From Streptomyces beihaiensis (GTDB lineage: Bacteria; Actinomycetota; Actinomycetes; Streptomycetales; Streptomycetaceae): a stretch of 64,000 bases of DNA. This document shows, piece after piece, positions 35,715 to 43,552 of the stretch. The translations under genes and the position numbers were made by a program. Positions within the stretch are counted from its first letter, which is position 1; the number at the start of each line of letters is the position of its first letter. Under the pieces are notes generated by a model. The model did not search any database, was not told the DNA's origin, and worked only from the letters and a program-made list of their open reading frames with translations. The stretch covers positions 17,854 through 81,853 of the forward strand of contig NZ_JAPHNL010000013.1 in the NCBI RefSeq assembly GCF_026274175.1, in the 5' to 3' direction.

Positions 35715-37646
35715 CTAGTCGACCTCCGCGACAGCCTCCGCGAACTGCGCCTCGTACAGCCGCTGATACGCCCCGCCGGAGCCGACCAGCTCATCGTGCG
35801 AGCCCTGTTCGACGATCGCCCCGTTCTCCATGACGAGAATCGTGTCGGCGTCGCGGATCGTCGAAAGACGGTGCGCGATGACGAACGAGGTCCGCCCCGC
35901 GGCGAGCCGGGCCATGGCCTTCTGGATGAGCACCTCGGTCCGGGTGTCGACGGAACTGGTCGCCTCGTCGAGCACGAGGATCACCGGGTCCGACAAGAAC
36001 GCCCGAGCGATGGTGATGAGCTGCTTCTCGCCCGCGCTCACCCCGGTCCCCTCGTCGTCGAGGACGGTGTCGTACCCGTCCGGCAGCGTCCGGATGAACC
36101 GGTCCGCGTGCGCGGCCTTCGCCGCCGCCTCGACCTGCTCACGGCTGACGTCCTTCGCCGAGCCGTACGCGATGTTCTCCGCGATGGTCCCGCCGAACAG
36201 CCACGTGTCCTGCAACACCATGCCGATCCCGGCCCGCAGGTCGTCGCGGGTCATCTTCGCGATGTCCACGCCGTCGAGCGTGATCCGCCCGCCGGTCACC
36301 TCGTAGAACCGCAACAGCAGATTGACGAGGGTCGTCTTTCCGGCCCCCGTCGGCCCGACGATGGCCACCGTGTGGCCGGGCTCGGCGGTCAGCGACAGGT
36401 CCTCGATGAGCGGCTTGTCCTCCTCGTAGCGGAAGGCGACGTGCTCGAACTCGACGTGCCCGCGCAGCGGATCCGGCTTCTGCCCCGGCGCGGGGTCCGC
36501 CGACTGTTCCTCGGCGTCGAGCAGTTCGAAGATCCGCTCCGCCGACGCGACACCCGACTGCACCAGGTTGGCCATCGAGGCGAGCTGCGTCAGCGGCATC
36601 GAGAACTGCCGCGAGTACTGGATGAACGCCTGTACGTCACCGATGGACAGCGACCCGGACGCCACCCGCAACCCGCCGACCACGGCGACGAGCACGTAGT
36701 TCAGATTGGAGATGAAGAACATCAGCGGCTGCATGATGCCGCTGTTGAACTGCGCCTTGAACGACGCCTCGTACAGCGCCTGGTTCTGCTCCGCGAACTG
36801 CTCGGCCGACTCCTTCTGCCGCCCGAACACCTTCACCAGGGCGTGCCCGGTGTACATCTCCTCGACGTGGGCGTTGAGCGCGCCGGTCGTCCGCCACTGC
36901 TGCACGAACTGCGGCTGCGCCCGCTTGCCGACCTTCGCCGCCACGAACACCGACAGCGGCACCGTGACCAGCGCGACGAGCGCGAGAATCCACGAGATCC
37001 AGAACATCATCGTCAGCACGCCGATGACCGTCAGCAGCGAGTTGAGCATCTGGCCCATCGACTGCTGCATGGTCTGGTTGATGTTGTCGATGTCGTTGGT
37101 GGCGCGACTGAGCACCTCGCCGCGCTTCTGCCGGTCGTAGTACGACAGCGGCAGCCGCTCCAGCTTGGCCTGCATGTCGGCGCGCAGCCGCGCCACGGCC
37201 AGGTTGATCAGCCGGTTGGCGAGCCGCGTGCCGATCATCATAGCCAGGCCCGCGCACGCGAACACCGCGAGGCCGAGCAGCAGCACCTCACCGATGTGCC
37301 CGAAGTCGACGCCCTTGCCCGGCGTGAAGTCGACGCCGCCGAGCATGTCGGCGACGCCGCCCTGCCCCCGGGCGCGCAGACCGTCGATCACCTGCTGCTT
37401 GGTCTGCCCGGCCGGCATCCGCCCGCCGATGATCCCGCCGAACAGCAGGTCGGTCGCGCGGCCGAGGATCTTCGGCCCGACGACCGAGAGGCCGACGCTG
37501 ACCATGACGGAGACCAGCACGCACGCCACCGCCGCGCGGTGCGCCGCGAGCCGCTTGAGGAGTCGCTTGCCCGACCCCTTGAAGTCCATCGAACGCGAAC
37601 CGGGGCCGCCGCCCGCCGCCATCCGCGCCGCCGCAGGACCCGCCAT
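35715..37646 (-). CDS. ABC exporter half, canonical ATPase subunit
   Basis: A 643-residue fused membrane-ATPase exporter subunit (type IV ABC). Six helices in the first ~370 residues with a periplasmic Gly-rich insertion (~75-115, after GGIIGGRMPAGQTKQ). ATPase: Walker A VGPTGAGKTTLVNLLLRFYE, Q-loop MVLQDTWLFGGTIAENI, signature VSAGEKQLITIARAFL, Walker B VILVLDEATSSVDTRTE with the catalytic Glu, H-loop VIAHRLSTIRDAD. The signature is altered (SAGEK instead of SGGQ), which together with the altered Walker B of its partner indicates a heterodimer with one hydrolytic site. Start codon shares one base with the partner's stop (37646). Confidence 0.9.
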   Translation of the reverse strand: MAGPAAARMAAGGGPGSRSMDFKGSGKRLLKRLAAHRAAVACVLVSVMVSVGLSVVGPKILGRATDLLFGGIIGGRMPAGQTKQQVIDGLRARGQGGVADMLGGVDFTPGKGVDFGHIGEVLLLGLAVFACAGLAMMIGTRLANRLINLAVARLRADMQAKLERLPLSYYDRQKRGEVLSRATNDIDNINQTMQQSMGQMLNSLLTVIGVLTMMFWISWILALVALVTVPLSVFVAAKVGKRAQPQFVQQWRTTGALNAHVEEMYTGHALVKVFGRQKESAEQFAEQNQALYEASFKAQFNSGIMQPLMFFISNLNYVLVAVVGGLRVASGSLSIGDVQAFIQYSRQFSMPLTQLASMANLVQSGVASAERIFELLDAEEQSADPAPGQKPDPLRGHVEFEHVAFRYEEDKPLIEDLSLTAEPGHTVAIVGPTGAGKTTLVNLLLRFYEVTGGRITLDGVDIAKMTRDDLRAGIGMVLQDTWLFGGTIAENIAYGSAKDVSREQVEAAAKAAHADRFIRTLPDGYDTVLDDEGTGVSAGEKQLITIARAFLSDPVILVLDEATSSVDTRTEVLIQKAMARLAAGRTSFVIAHRLSTIRDADTILVMENGAIVEQGSHDELVGSGGAYQRLYEAQFAEAVAEVD

Positions 37647-39385
37647 CAGGCCGCCTCCGCTTCCGTCAGCTGGGAGAGCACGATCTCCCGGTACGTCTCG
37701 TTGCCCGCCATCAGCTCGTGGTGCCGGCCCGTGCCGACGACCTTGCCCTCGTCGAGGACGACGATGCGGTCGGCGTCCCGGATCGTCGCGACGCGCTGCG
37801 CCACGATCACCACGGTCGCGTCGGACGTCTCCTCGCCGAGCGCGCGGCGCAGCGCCGCGTCGGTCGCGTAGTCGAGCGCCGAGAACGAGTCGTCGAACAG
37901 GTAGATCTCCGGCCGCTGCACGAGCGTGCGCGCGATGGCGAGCCGCTGGCGCTGCCCGCCGGACACGTTCGTGCCGCCCTGGGTGATCGGCGCTTCCAGA
38001 CCGCCCTCCAGCGCGCTCACGAACTCCTTGGCCTGGGCGACTTCGAGTGCGTGCCACAGCTCGTCGTCGGTGGCGTCCGGATTCCCGTAGCGCAGATTGG
38101 ACGCGACGGTGCCGGAGAACAGGTACGGCTTCTGCGGCACGAGCCCGACCGTCCGCGCCATCAGCGCCGGGTCGATGCTCTGCACGTCCTCGCCGTCCAC
38201 GAACACGCCTCCCGCCGTGGCGTCGTAGAGGCGGGGCACGAGACCGAGCAGCGTCGACTTGCCGCTACCGGTCGAGCCGATGATCGCCGTGGTCTCGCCG
38301 GGCTGCGCGACCAGGTCGACGCCGCGCAGGACCGGCTCCTCGGCACCCGGATAGCCGAAGTCCGCCGCCACGATCTGAAGGTGCCCGCGCCGTCGCAGCT
38401 CGCGCACGGTCGCCTCGGGGGCGGGCGGCACGACGCTCGTCTCGGTGGAGAGCACCTCCTGGACGCGCTCGGCGGACACCTCGGCGCGCGGTACCTGCAT
38501 GAACATGAACGTGGCCATCATCACGCTCATCACGATCTGCATGAGGTACGCGAGGAACGCCGTCAGGTCGCCGATCTGCATGCCGCCGCTGTTGATGCGG
38601 TGGGCGCCGAACCAGACGACCGCGATGGACGTGACGTTCACGATCGTCATGACGAACGGGAACATCAGCGCCATGATCCGCCCGGTGGCGAGCGAGGTCT
38701 CGGTCAGGTCGAGGTTGGCCCGCCCGAACCGCTCCTTCTCGTACGCGTCCCGGACGAACGCGCGGATCACACGGTTGCCGGTGATCTGCTCACGCAACAC
38801 CCGGTTGACCGTGTCGAGCTTCTTCTGCATGGACCGGAACAGCGGCCGCATCTTACGGATGATGAGGGTCAGCACGATCGCCATGACCGGCAGCACGGCG
38901 AGCAGCACGCCGGACAGCGGCACGTCGAGGCCGAGGGCCATGACCACACCACCGATGCACATGATCGGCGCCGACACCATGAGCGTGAAGCCCATCAGCA
39001 CGACCATCTGGACCTGCTGCACGTCGTTGGTGGTCCGGGTGATCAGCGAGGGCGCGCCGAACTGCCCGACCTCCCGCGCCGAGAACGACTGCACCCGGTC
39101 GAAGACGCCCGCGCGCACGTCCCGGCCGAGCGCGGCGGCGGTCCGGGCGCCGAAGAACACGGCGCCGGTGTTGCACACGACCTGCACGACGGTGACGCCG
39201 AGCATCAGTGCGCCGTAGCTCAGGATGTAGCCGGTGTCGCCCTTGACGACACCGTTGTCGATGATGTGCGCGTTGAGGGTGGGCAGGTACAGCGAGGCGC
39301 AGGTCTGCAGGAACTGCAGCAGCACCAGCAGCCCGATGGGTTTCTTGTACGGGCGGAGGTATCTCCGCAGGAGTCGTATGAGCAC
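37646..39385 (-). CDS. ABC exporter half, degenerate-site subunit
   Basis: A 579-residue fused exporter subunit. Helices in residues ~15-310 (PIGLLVLLQFLQTCASLYLP; LMFPFVMTIVNVTSIAVVWF), ATPase with Walker A IGSTGSGKSTLLGLVPRLYD, Q-loop LVPQKPYLFSGTVASNL, canonical signature NVSGGQRQRLAIARTL, and Walker B EIYLFDDSFSALD where the catalytic Glu is Asp. This is the TM287/BmrC-type pattern. GTG 39383-39385 gives VLIRLLRRYLRPYKK, the standard beginning; a longer frame to 39493 extends into the repeat tract. Upstream partner of the next subunit in one operon. Exported substrate unknown (multidrug or lipid-like). Confidence 0.9.
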   Translation of the reverse strand: MLIRLLRRYLRPYKKPIGLLVLLQFLQTCASLYLPTLNAHIIDNGVVKGDTGYILSYGALMLGVTVVQVVCNTGAVFFGARTAAALGRDVRAGVFDRVQSFSAREVGQFGAPSLITRTTNDVQQVQMVVLMGFTLMVSAPIMCIGGVVMALGLDVPLSGVLLAVLPVMAIVLTLIIRKMRPLFRSMQKKLDTVNRVLREQITGNRVIRAFVRDAYEKERFGRANLDLTETSLATGRIMALMFPFVMTIVNVTSIAVVWFGAHRINSGGMQIGDLTAFLAYLMQIVMSVMMATFMFMQVPRAEVSAERVQEVLSTETSVVPPAPEATVRELRRRGHLQIVAADFGYPGAEEPVLRGVDLVAQPGETTAIIGSTGSGKSTLLGLVPRLYDATAGGVFVDGEDVQSIDPALMARTVGLVPQKPYLFSGTVASNLRYGNPDATDDELWHALEVAQAKEFVSALEGGLEAPITQGGTNVSGGQRQRLAIARTLVQRPEIYLFDDSFSALDYATDAALRRALGEETSDATVVIVAQRVATIRDADRIVVLDEGKVVGTGRHHELMAGNETYREIVLSQLTEAEAA

Positions 39386-39519
39386 GCTCGGTCTCTCGGT
39401 GTCGGCGGGTTGAGGTGTGAGCGGACGGTATGGGGAGGGGACGCGCGCGCCGCCGTCGAAACGACGACGCCATGCACCCCTATCGTCGAACACTCCCCCC
39501 GCGTTACCTCAACCCATTT

Positions 39520-39925
39520 AGCCGGGGGCCGACGGCGGAGGGTGGACATTCGGGGGCCGGGGGGCGGGGCCCGGGGTGGCGGGGGCAGCCGGGGGCCGAC
39601 ATCCGGGGGCCGATGGCCGAGGGCAGCCGATCGTCGGGGCCGGTGGCTGGTGGACCGGGGCGTCCGACAGCCGGGGCTGGGGCAGCCGAGGGCTGGGGGC
39701 CGACATCCGGGGGCCGATGGCCGAGGGCAGCCGATCGTCGGGACCGGTGGCTGGGGGCAGCCGACCTCCGGGGGCCGGGGGCCGGGGGATGACAGGCAGG
39801 GCCGGTGGCTGGTGACTGGTGGCCGGTAGCCGGAAGCCAGTGGGCGGCGGCCCGCGGGCGGCGGCCCGCGGGCGGCGGCCCGCGGGCGGTGGCCGGTGGG
39901 CGATGGACGGTGGCCGCCGCGAGGG
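39520..39925 (+). repeat. G-rich minisatellite tract
   Basis: Within the 540-bp gap between the ABC operon and the sugar kinase. A 60-bp unit at 39591-39650 recurs at 39695-39754 with a single G-to-A change; 39843-39884 is three perfect head-to-tail copies of GGCGGCGGCCCGCG; 39551-39596 has five or more runs of four to six G (G-quadruplex potential on the plus strand). Related CCGGTGGCTGG words fill the rest. Frames in it are low-complexity Pro/Gly/Arg and do not look like genes. Confidence 0.85.
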
Positions 39926-41407
39926 TTACGCGAACGCCCCGGGGTGGATCTGCTCCCGCACGGCCCGGTACTGCTGCCGCACCGCCTGGCCCACCGCGGC
40001 CTCCTCGCCCGGCTCGAAGACCTGCGTGGCCGCGCCCTGCCACTGCGGCAGCTGCCCGGACAGCGCCCAGGCCGCCTGCCGGGCCGCGCCGATCGCCGCG
40101 TAGTCCGCGGGCTGCGGCACCACGACCTGCGCCCCGAACAGCATCGGCGCGGCGGCCTGCACGGCGTGCAACTCGGCGGCGGCGCCCAGCAGGAACACCC
40201 GCCGCACGGACACTCCGCGCTCACGCAGCACGTCCAGGGCGTCCGCGAGTCCGCACAGCATGCCCTCGAAGGCGGCCCGCGCCAGATGCTCGGGCTTCAT
40301 GGACTCCCGCCGCAGCCCGCTCAGGGTTCCCGCGGCGTGCGGCAGATCCGGCGTCCGCTCGCCTTCCAGATACGGCAGGAGTACGAGCCCGTGCGCTCCG
40401 GGCGTCGACTTCATGGCCAGCTCGGACAACTCCTCGATGCCGCCCGTCCGTCGCCCGCCACCGCCCTCAACGGAAGGGCCTTCGGCTCCCTTGGATCCCA
40501 GACCGAGCATCTCGGCGGAGCCACGCAGCGCCCGTACTGCGTTGGTCGTGTGCACGACCGGAAGGTGCATCCCGGTGGCGTCGGCGAGCGAGGTGACGGT
40601 GCCGCCCGCGTCGACCAGCGCCTCGTGGTGCACGGCCATGACGGATCCGGAAGCGCCGAGCGACACCACGGCATCGCCGGGGGAGACCCCGAGCCCGAAC
40701 GCCGCCGCCATCGTCTCCCCGGTCCCGGCCGAGATGACCAGGCCCTCCGGGGTGGTGCCCGCCCGGTCGCCGGGCCCGAGCACCTCGGGCAGCGCGGCCG
40801 GTTGCCCGAGCGCCAGCTCCACCAGGTCGGGCCGCCACTCGCCGCTCGCCGCCGACCAGTACCCCGTGCCGGAGGCCCCGCCGCGGTCGGTCGTCCGGCG
40901 GGCGGGCCGCCCGAGCAACTGCCACACCAGCCAGTCGTGGGCCTGGAGCAGCTGGGCGACGCGCCGCGCGTTCTCCGGCTCGGTCCGCGCCAGCCACCGC
41001 AGTTTGCTCACCGGCTGCGCGGCCTGCGGTACGGAGCCGACGGCCTCGGCCCACGCCTCGCGCGAGCCGAGCCGGTCGACGAGGTCGGCCGCGGCGACCT
41101 GGGCCCGCTTGTCGCCGCCGACCAGAGCGGGGCGCACGGTGTTGCCCTGCGCGTCCAGCGGCACCAGGGCGTTCTGCTGCGCGGAGACCCCGATGGCCTG
41201 CACGCCTTCGAGCAGACCGTCACCGGCGGCCTCGCCCAGCGAGAGCAGCCAGGCCTGCGGATCGACGTCGGAGGGCCGCCCGCCGCCCTCCACGGCCGGC
41301 AGCGGATGCGCGGCGTACCCCTGCCGGAGCACGGCCCCGGTGTCCGCGTCACAAACGACAATGCGCGTGAAATCGGGCGAACTGTCCAGCCCGGCGACTA
41401 TCCCCAT
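39926..41407 (-). CDS. FGGY-family carbohydrate kinase, xylulokinase-like
   Basis: A 493-residue two-domain sugar kinase. N-terminal VAGLDSSPDFTRIVVCDADT, VQAIGVSAQQNALVPLDAQG, substrate-site region KLRWLARTEPENARRVAQLL and QAHDWLVWQLLGRP; C-terminal VISAGTGETMAAAFGLGVSP, VSLGASGSVMA, LLPYLEGERTPDLPHAAGT, RRVFLLGAAAELHAVQAAAP. Typical xylulokinase motifs TG-QMHG-V are changed here (SAQQNALV), so the sugar may not be xylulose; hence no symbol. Cytosolic. Ends at the G-rich tract; 42 bp downstream of the YtxH gene on the same strand. Confidence 0.85.
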   Translation of the reverse strand: MGIVAGLDSSPDFTRIVVCDADTGAVLRQGYAAHPLPAVEGGGRPSDVDPQAWLLSLGEAAGDGLLEGVQAIGVSAQQNALVPLDAQGNTVRPALVGGDKRAQVAAADLVDRLGSREAWAEAVGSVPQAAQPVSKLRWLARTEPENARRVAQLLQAHDWLVWQLLGRPARRTTDRGGASGTGYWSAASGEWRPDLVELALGQPAALPEVLGPGDRAGTTPEGLVISAGTGETMAAAFGLGVSPGDAVVSLGASGSVMAVHHEALVDAGGTVTSLADATGMHLPVVHTTNAVRALRGSAEMLGLGSKGAEGPSVEGGGGRRTGGIEELSELAMKSTPGAHGLVLLPYLEGERTPDLPHAAGTLSGLRRESMKPEHLARAAFEGMLCGLADALDVLRERGVSVRRVFLLGAAAELHAVQAAAPMLFGAQVVVPQPADYAAIGAARQAAWALSGQLPQWQGAATQVFEPGEEAAVGQAVRQQYRAVREQIHPGAFA

Positions 41408-41449
41408 ACGGGAAAGTCTGCCGCACCCCCGGACCTGCCCGTGCCGTGG

Positions 41450-41767
41450 CTACGTATTGCTGGTGCCCCAGTCGTCGTCCTCCATGGCACCGGCCCCCCG
41501 CTGCTCCCGCTGCTCCCGCAACGACCGCACCCGCCCGGCCACGGACGCCGGCACCCGGTCCCCGACCTTCTCGCCGACCGAGTGCAGCGCCTTGCCCGCG
41601 TACTGGCGCGTCTGCTGCGCGGCTGATTCCGCGGTGTTGCGCACGGCGGGATTCTGTGCCGCGTCACGCGCGGCCTTCTTCAACTTCTCGTACTGCTCGC
41701 GCCCGGCCCGTGTCCCCAGTACGTAACCCAGGGCCAGACCGGCGACGAAGGTGAGCCGGTAGCGCAT
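41450..41767 (-). CDS. YtxH-domain small membrane-associated protein
   Basis: A 105-residue protein starting MRYRLTFVAGLALGYVLGTR, a short membrane helix with the YtxH-type GYVLGTRAGREQYEKL motif, followed by an amphipathic basic/Ala-rich helix (residues ~25-90) and acidic end EDDDWGTSNT. Family members are small envelope or stress-associated proteins without known biochemical role. Probably first gene of a short operon with the sugar kinase, though a functional link is not obvious. Confidence 0.8.
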   Translation of the reverse strand: MRYRLTFVAGLALGYVLGTRAGREQYEKLKKAARDAAQNPAVRNTAESAAQQTRQYAGKALHSVGEKVGDRVPASVAGRVRSLREQREQRGAGAMEDDDWGTSNT

Positions 41768-41924
41768 GGCGGCAGCCTTTCCGTAGCTCGTTCGGCAGCT
41801 CGATGATCACCGAGGGGGAACCGATTGGCGGAGCACCCCCCTGCTTGCGCTAATGTATGTGTCGCAGCGAGCGCGCGCCGCCCGGCAGGACCAGGTGGCG
41901 GGTACGTTCGAGGCACGCAGGCAT

Positions 41925-41997
41925 TCCCCTGTAGCTCAATTGGCAGAGCAGCCGGCTGTTAACCGGCAGGTTACTGGTTCGAGTCCAGTCGGGGGAG
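41925..41997 (+). tRNA. tRNA-Asn (GTT), copy 1
   Basis: 73-nt cloverleaf: acceptor TCCCCTG pairs with CGGGGGA (one G-U), discriminator G, anticodon stem GCCGG/CCGGC with loop CTGTTAA (anticodon GTT at 41958-41960), T-loop GGTTCGAGTCC. CCA not encoded. Upstream 41768-41924 contains no gene; a TAATGT at about 41851 may belong to its promoter. Confidence 0.97.
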
Positions 41998-42002
41998 CTC
42001 GA

Positions 42003-42075
42003 TCTCCTGTAGCTCAATTGGCAGAGCAGCCGGCTGTTAACCGGCAGGTTACTGGTTCGAGTCCAGTCGGGAGAG
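42003..42075 (+). tRNA. tRNA-Asn (GTT), copy 2
   Basis: Identical to copy 1 except for one covarying pair in the acceptor stem: C3-G70 of copy 1 is T3-A70 here. Only five bases separate the two genes, so they are one transcript. CCA not encoded. Confidence 0.97.
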
Positions 42076-42085
42076 CTGACGGACA

Positions 42086-42116
42086 AGCCCCCCGGAGTCC
42101 ACTCCGGGGGGCTTTT
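42086..42116 (+). terminator. Intrinsic terminator of the tRNA-Asn pair
   Basis: AGCCCCCCGGAGT (42086-42098) pairs perfectly over 13 bp with 42101-42113 around CC, followed by TTTT. One of the few classical rho-independent terminators in the window. Confidence 0.93.
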
Positions 42117-42252
42117 CCACGCCGGAGGGAACCGTCCGCGCGCGTACGGGGTCCTCATGGTCGTGCAGAGCCGAACCATCCGAAGCAGGAGATCGTATGA
42201 GCGGCTATGCTGCGGCAGACGGCGCGCACACTTGTACGCGACGCGCCGTTAC

Positions 42253-42326
42253 GGGGCGGTAGCTCAGCCGGTTAGAGCAGCGGACTCATAATCCGTCGGC
42301 CGTGGGTTCGAGTCCCACCCGCCCCA
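42253..42326 (+). tRNA. tRNA with CAT anticodon (Ile2 or elongator Met)
   Basis: 74-nt cloverleaf: acceptor GGGGCGG pairs with CCGCCCC, discriminator A, anticodon loop CTCATAA, T-loop GGTTCGAGTCC. Not the initiator: the acceptor is fully paired and the anticodon stem lacks the three G-C pairs. GCGGACTCATAATCCG resembles Ile2 tRNAs whose C34 becomes lysidine, but elongator Met cannot be excluded by eye. Confidence 0.93.
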
Positions 42327-42338
42327 CCGAGGGTTGCC

Positions 42339-42364
42339 GCCGCAGGAACGTTTTAACCTGCGGC
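42339..42364 (+). terminator. Hairpin after CAT tRNA
   Basis: GCCGCAGG (42339-42346) pairs with CCTGCGGC (42357-42364); the loop contains TTTT. 12 bp after the tRNA end, so probably its terminator or processing site. Confidence 0.6.
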
Positions 42365-42462
42365 TCGCCCATAAGTCCTTCATCTGGAGGACATGATTCC
42401 CCGTCAGGGAGATCGTTGGCCGGCCCGCTGCTGGCCCGAAAGAATAACGATCAAGACATGCG

Positions 42463-42496
42463 AGAGCCCCCAGCCGAGTGCCCGGCTGGGGGCTCT
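42463..42496. terminator. Terminator hairpin
   Basis: AGAGCCCCCAGCCG (42463-42476) pairs perfectly over 14 bp with 42483-42496, 6-base loop. It separates the tRNA region from the minus-strand small-gene operon ending at 42597 and can serve that operon. Between it and 42597 nothing else is seen. Confidence 0.8.
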
Positions 42497-42596
42497 GACG
42501 CGTGGTCTGTGTGGGTGCGGTGGCACCCCACGCGCCGTCGTGCCGCCGCCCGGGCCCGCCGCCGGCCGTGTGTGCTGGGCGGCCGACGGCGGGGGC

Positions 42597-42779
42597 CTAC
42601 CGGCACCAGCCGCCGATCGGCGCGGTCTGTGTGGGCGGCGGCTGGACCGGGCGTACGTGGCGCCGCTCGACTGTCGGCCCCGGCCCGGACGGGCTGAACA
42701 CGTCGACCGTGTCTGCGGCCTCGTCCGGTCGGATCGGTTCGGCGCAGCGCCAGCGGTACCGGCCGCCCTCGGTGCTCAC
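42597..42779 (-). CDS. Small protein (60 aa), third gene of tiny operon
   Basis: GTG start at 42777-42779 overlaps the stop of the 115-residue gene (GTGA), which is why it is believed although very short. The product begins VSTEGGRYRWRCAEPIRPDE, continues ADTVDVFSPSGPGPTVERRH, and ends PIGGWCR. Two Cys residues, no signal peptide or membrane helix. I do not recognise the family. The RYRWRC...ADTVDVF stretch has the look of a folded beta-rich domain rather than a shadow frame. Translationally coupled to the upstream Cys-rich gene; a joint function is inference. Confidence 0.55.
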   Translation of the reverse strand: MSTEGGRYRWRCAEPIRPDEAADTVDVFSPSGPGPTVERRHVRPVQPPPTQTAPIGGWCR

Positions 42780-43123
42780 AGCCGCCGTCCGTCCCGCAGC
42801 GCGCGCCGCAGCTCGGCCGTCTCCGCGCACAGCGTGTCGTCGTCGGCGCACTGCTCGCAGGTGGCGGAGTGCTCGACGAGCTGGGCGTGGACCATGGCGA
42901 CGGTGCGGATGGTGCAGGCGCGTGGGAAGCAGCGGTACCCGTCCTCGGCGATCCGTTCACCGAGGTCGACGCACCGGGCCGGGTCGAGCGGGTTGGCGCA
43001 CCACACGCAGCGGTGACCGCGCAACTGTGCCTCCGTCAACTCGCCGACAGGCGGGAGCTGGACGGGCGCCTCCTTGATGCCGGTTGGAGGCGCCAGGGTC
43101 GGGTTGTCCGTCGTGGTGCTCAT
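42776..43123 (-). CDS. Cys-rich small protein, possible zinc binder
   Basis: A 115-residue protein, MSTTTDNPTLAPPTGIKEAP then a folded part with two Cys clusters: CVWCANPLDPARC with CFPRAC (~50-80) and CEQCADDDTLC (~93-103). The CxxC spacing suggests a zinc ribbon; the C-terminus AETAELRRALRDGRRL is helical. No family name can be given with confidence; such proteins occur in Streptomyces as cassettes of small genes near regulators. Start ATG at 43121-43123 has AGGAG four bases upstream and overlaps the stop of the broken gene before it (ATGA). Confidence 0.7.
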   Translation of the reverse strand: MSTTTDNPTLAPPTGIKEAPVQLPPVGELTEAQLRGHRCVWCANPLDPARCVDLGERIAEDGYRCFPRACTIRTVAMVHAQLVEHSATCEQCADDDTLCAETAELRRALRDGRRL

Positions 43124-43328
43124 GCTGCTCCTCGGGAGTGGAGTGCCTCGGCCAGTCGCATGGCATGGCCACGTTCGCGCCGATGCGACCGAGGTCGACG
43201 AGGCAGAGTTCGGGACGAGCGGTGTCGACCGCGAGGGACGGGAGCACGATGCCCACTTCGTGGAGCTACCCCCGCAGGAGCGGCGGTAGCTCTCGCTGGA
43301 AGCGGCGCTGCTCATCGGCAAGCGACAT
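43120..43328 (-). pseudogene. Broken small gene at head of tiny operon
   Basis: From ATG 43326-43328 the reading is MSLADEQRRFQRELPPLLRG, then an in-frame TAG (43266-43268), then LHEVGIVLPSLAVDTARPEL, CLVDLGRIGANVAM. At that point a tandem GCATG GCATG (43158-43167) shifts the frame; removing one 5-bp copy restores RLAEALHSRGAA ending in a TGA that overlaps the next gene's ATG. The restored protein would have about 67 codons. The LPSLAVD...LVDLGRIGANVA pattern fits a small actinobacterial family I cannot name. Two independent lesions plus the preserved coupling to the next gene support a recent pseudogene. 43329-43490 shows nothing. Confidence 0.7.
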
Positions 43329-43490
43329 CGACCTCGCGGAACGTTGCAGCCACGCTGTCAGGGCCAGCCCCCGCGTCGGCGCCGCCCGGGGCCGCGGGCT
43401 TCACCCCCTCCGCGACGGTGACGCCGTCGTCTCGGGCGACTCCGCCGGCGTCCGCAGCGCCTGCGGTGCCCGTCGGTCGACGCGGACAGC

Positions 43491-43532
43491 CCTGAGGGCC
43501 CGCCCCCTCCACGGGTATGACGGGCCCTCAGG
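43491..43532. terminator. Terminator downstream of ABC substrate-binding gene
   Basis: CCTGAGGGCCCG (43491-43502) pairs perfectly over 12 bp with 43521-43532, 18-base loop, 20 bp beyond the stop of the minus-strand binding-protein gene. Confidence 0.8.
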
Positions 43533-43552
43533 CAAGGCGCTTCCAGTCAGGG

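Noticed and set aside
39591-39754. CRISPR-like repeat-spacer array
   Set aside because: Only two long copies plus a triple repeat without regular spacers or cas genes.
39220-40224. Minus-strand 334-codon Pro-rich frame through the repeat tract
   Set aside because: Spans the ABC start, the repeats and the kinase end; PPxxGPR repeats come from the minisatellite, not from a protein family.
41925-42326. Integrated element at the tRNA cluster
   Set aside because: No integrase, excisionase or duplicated tRNA 3' end was seen in the following 20 kb; the small operon alone does not show an att pair.
42302-43077. Plus-strand frames after the CAT tRNA (42302, 42393, 42502)
   Set aside because: Overlap the terminator hairpins and the three-gene operon, with no motif; the minus-strand overlaps are more convincing.
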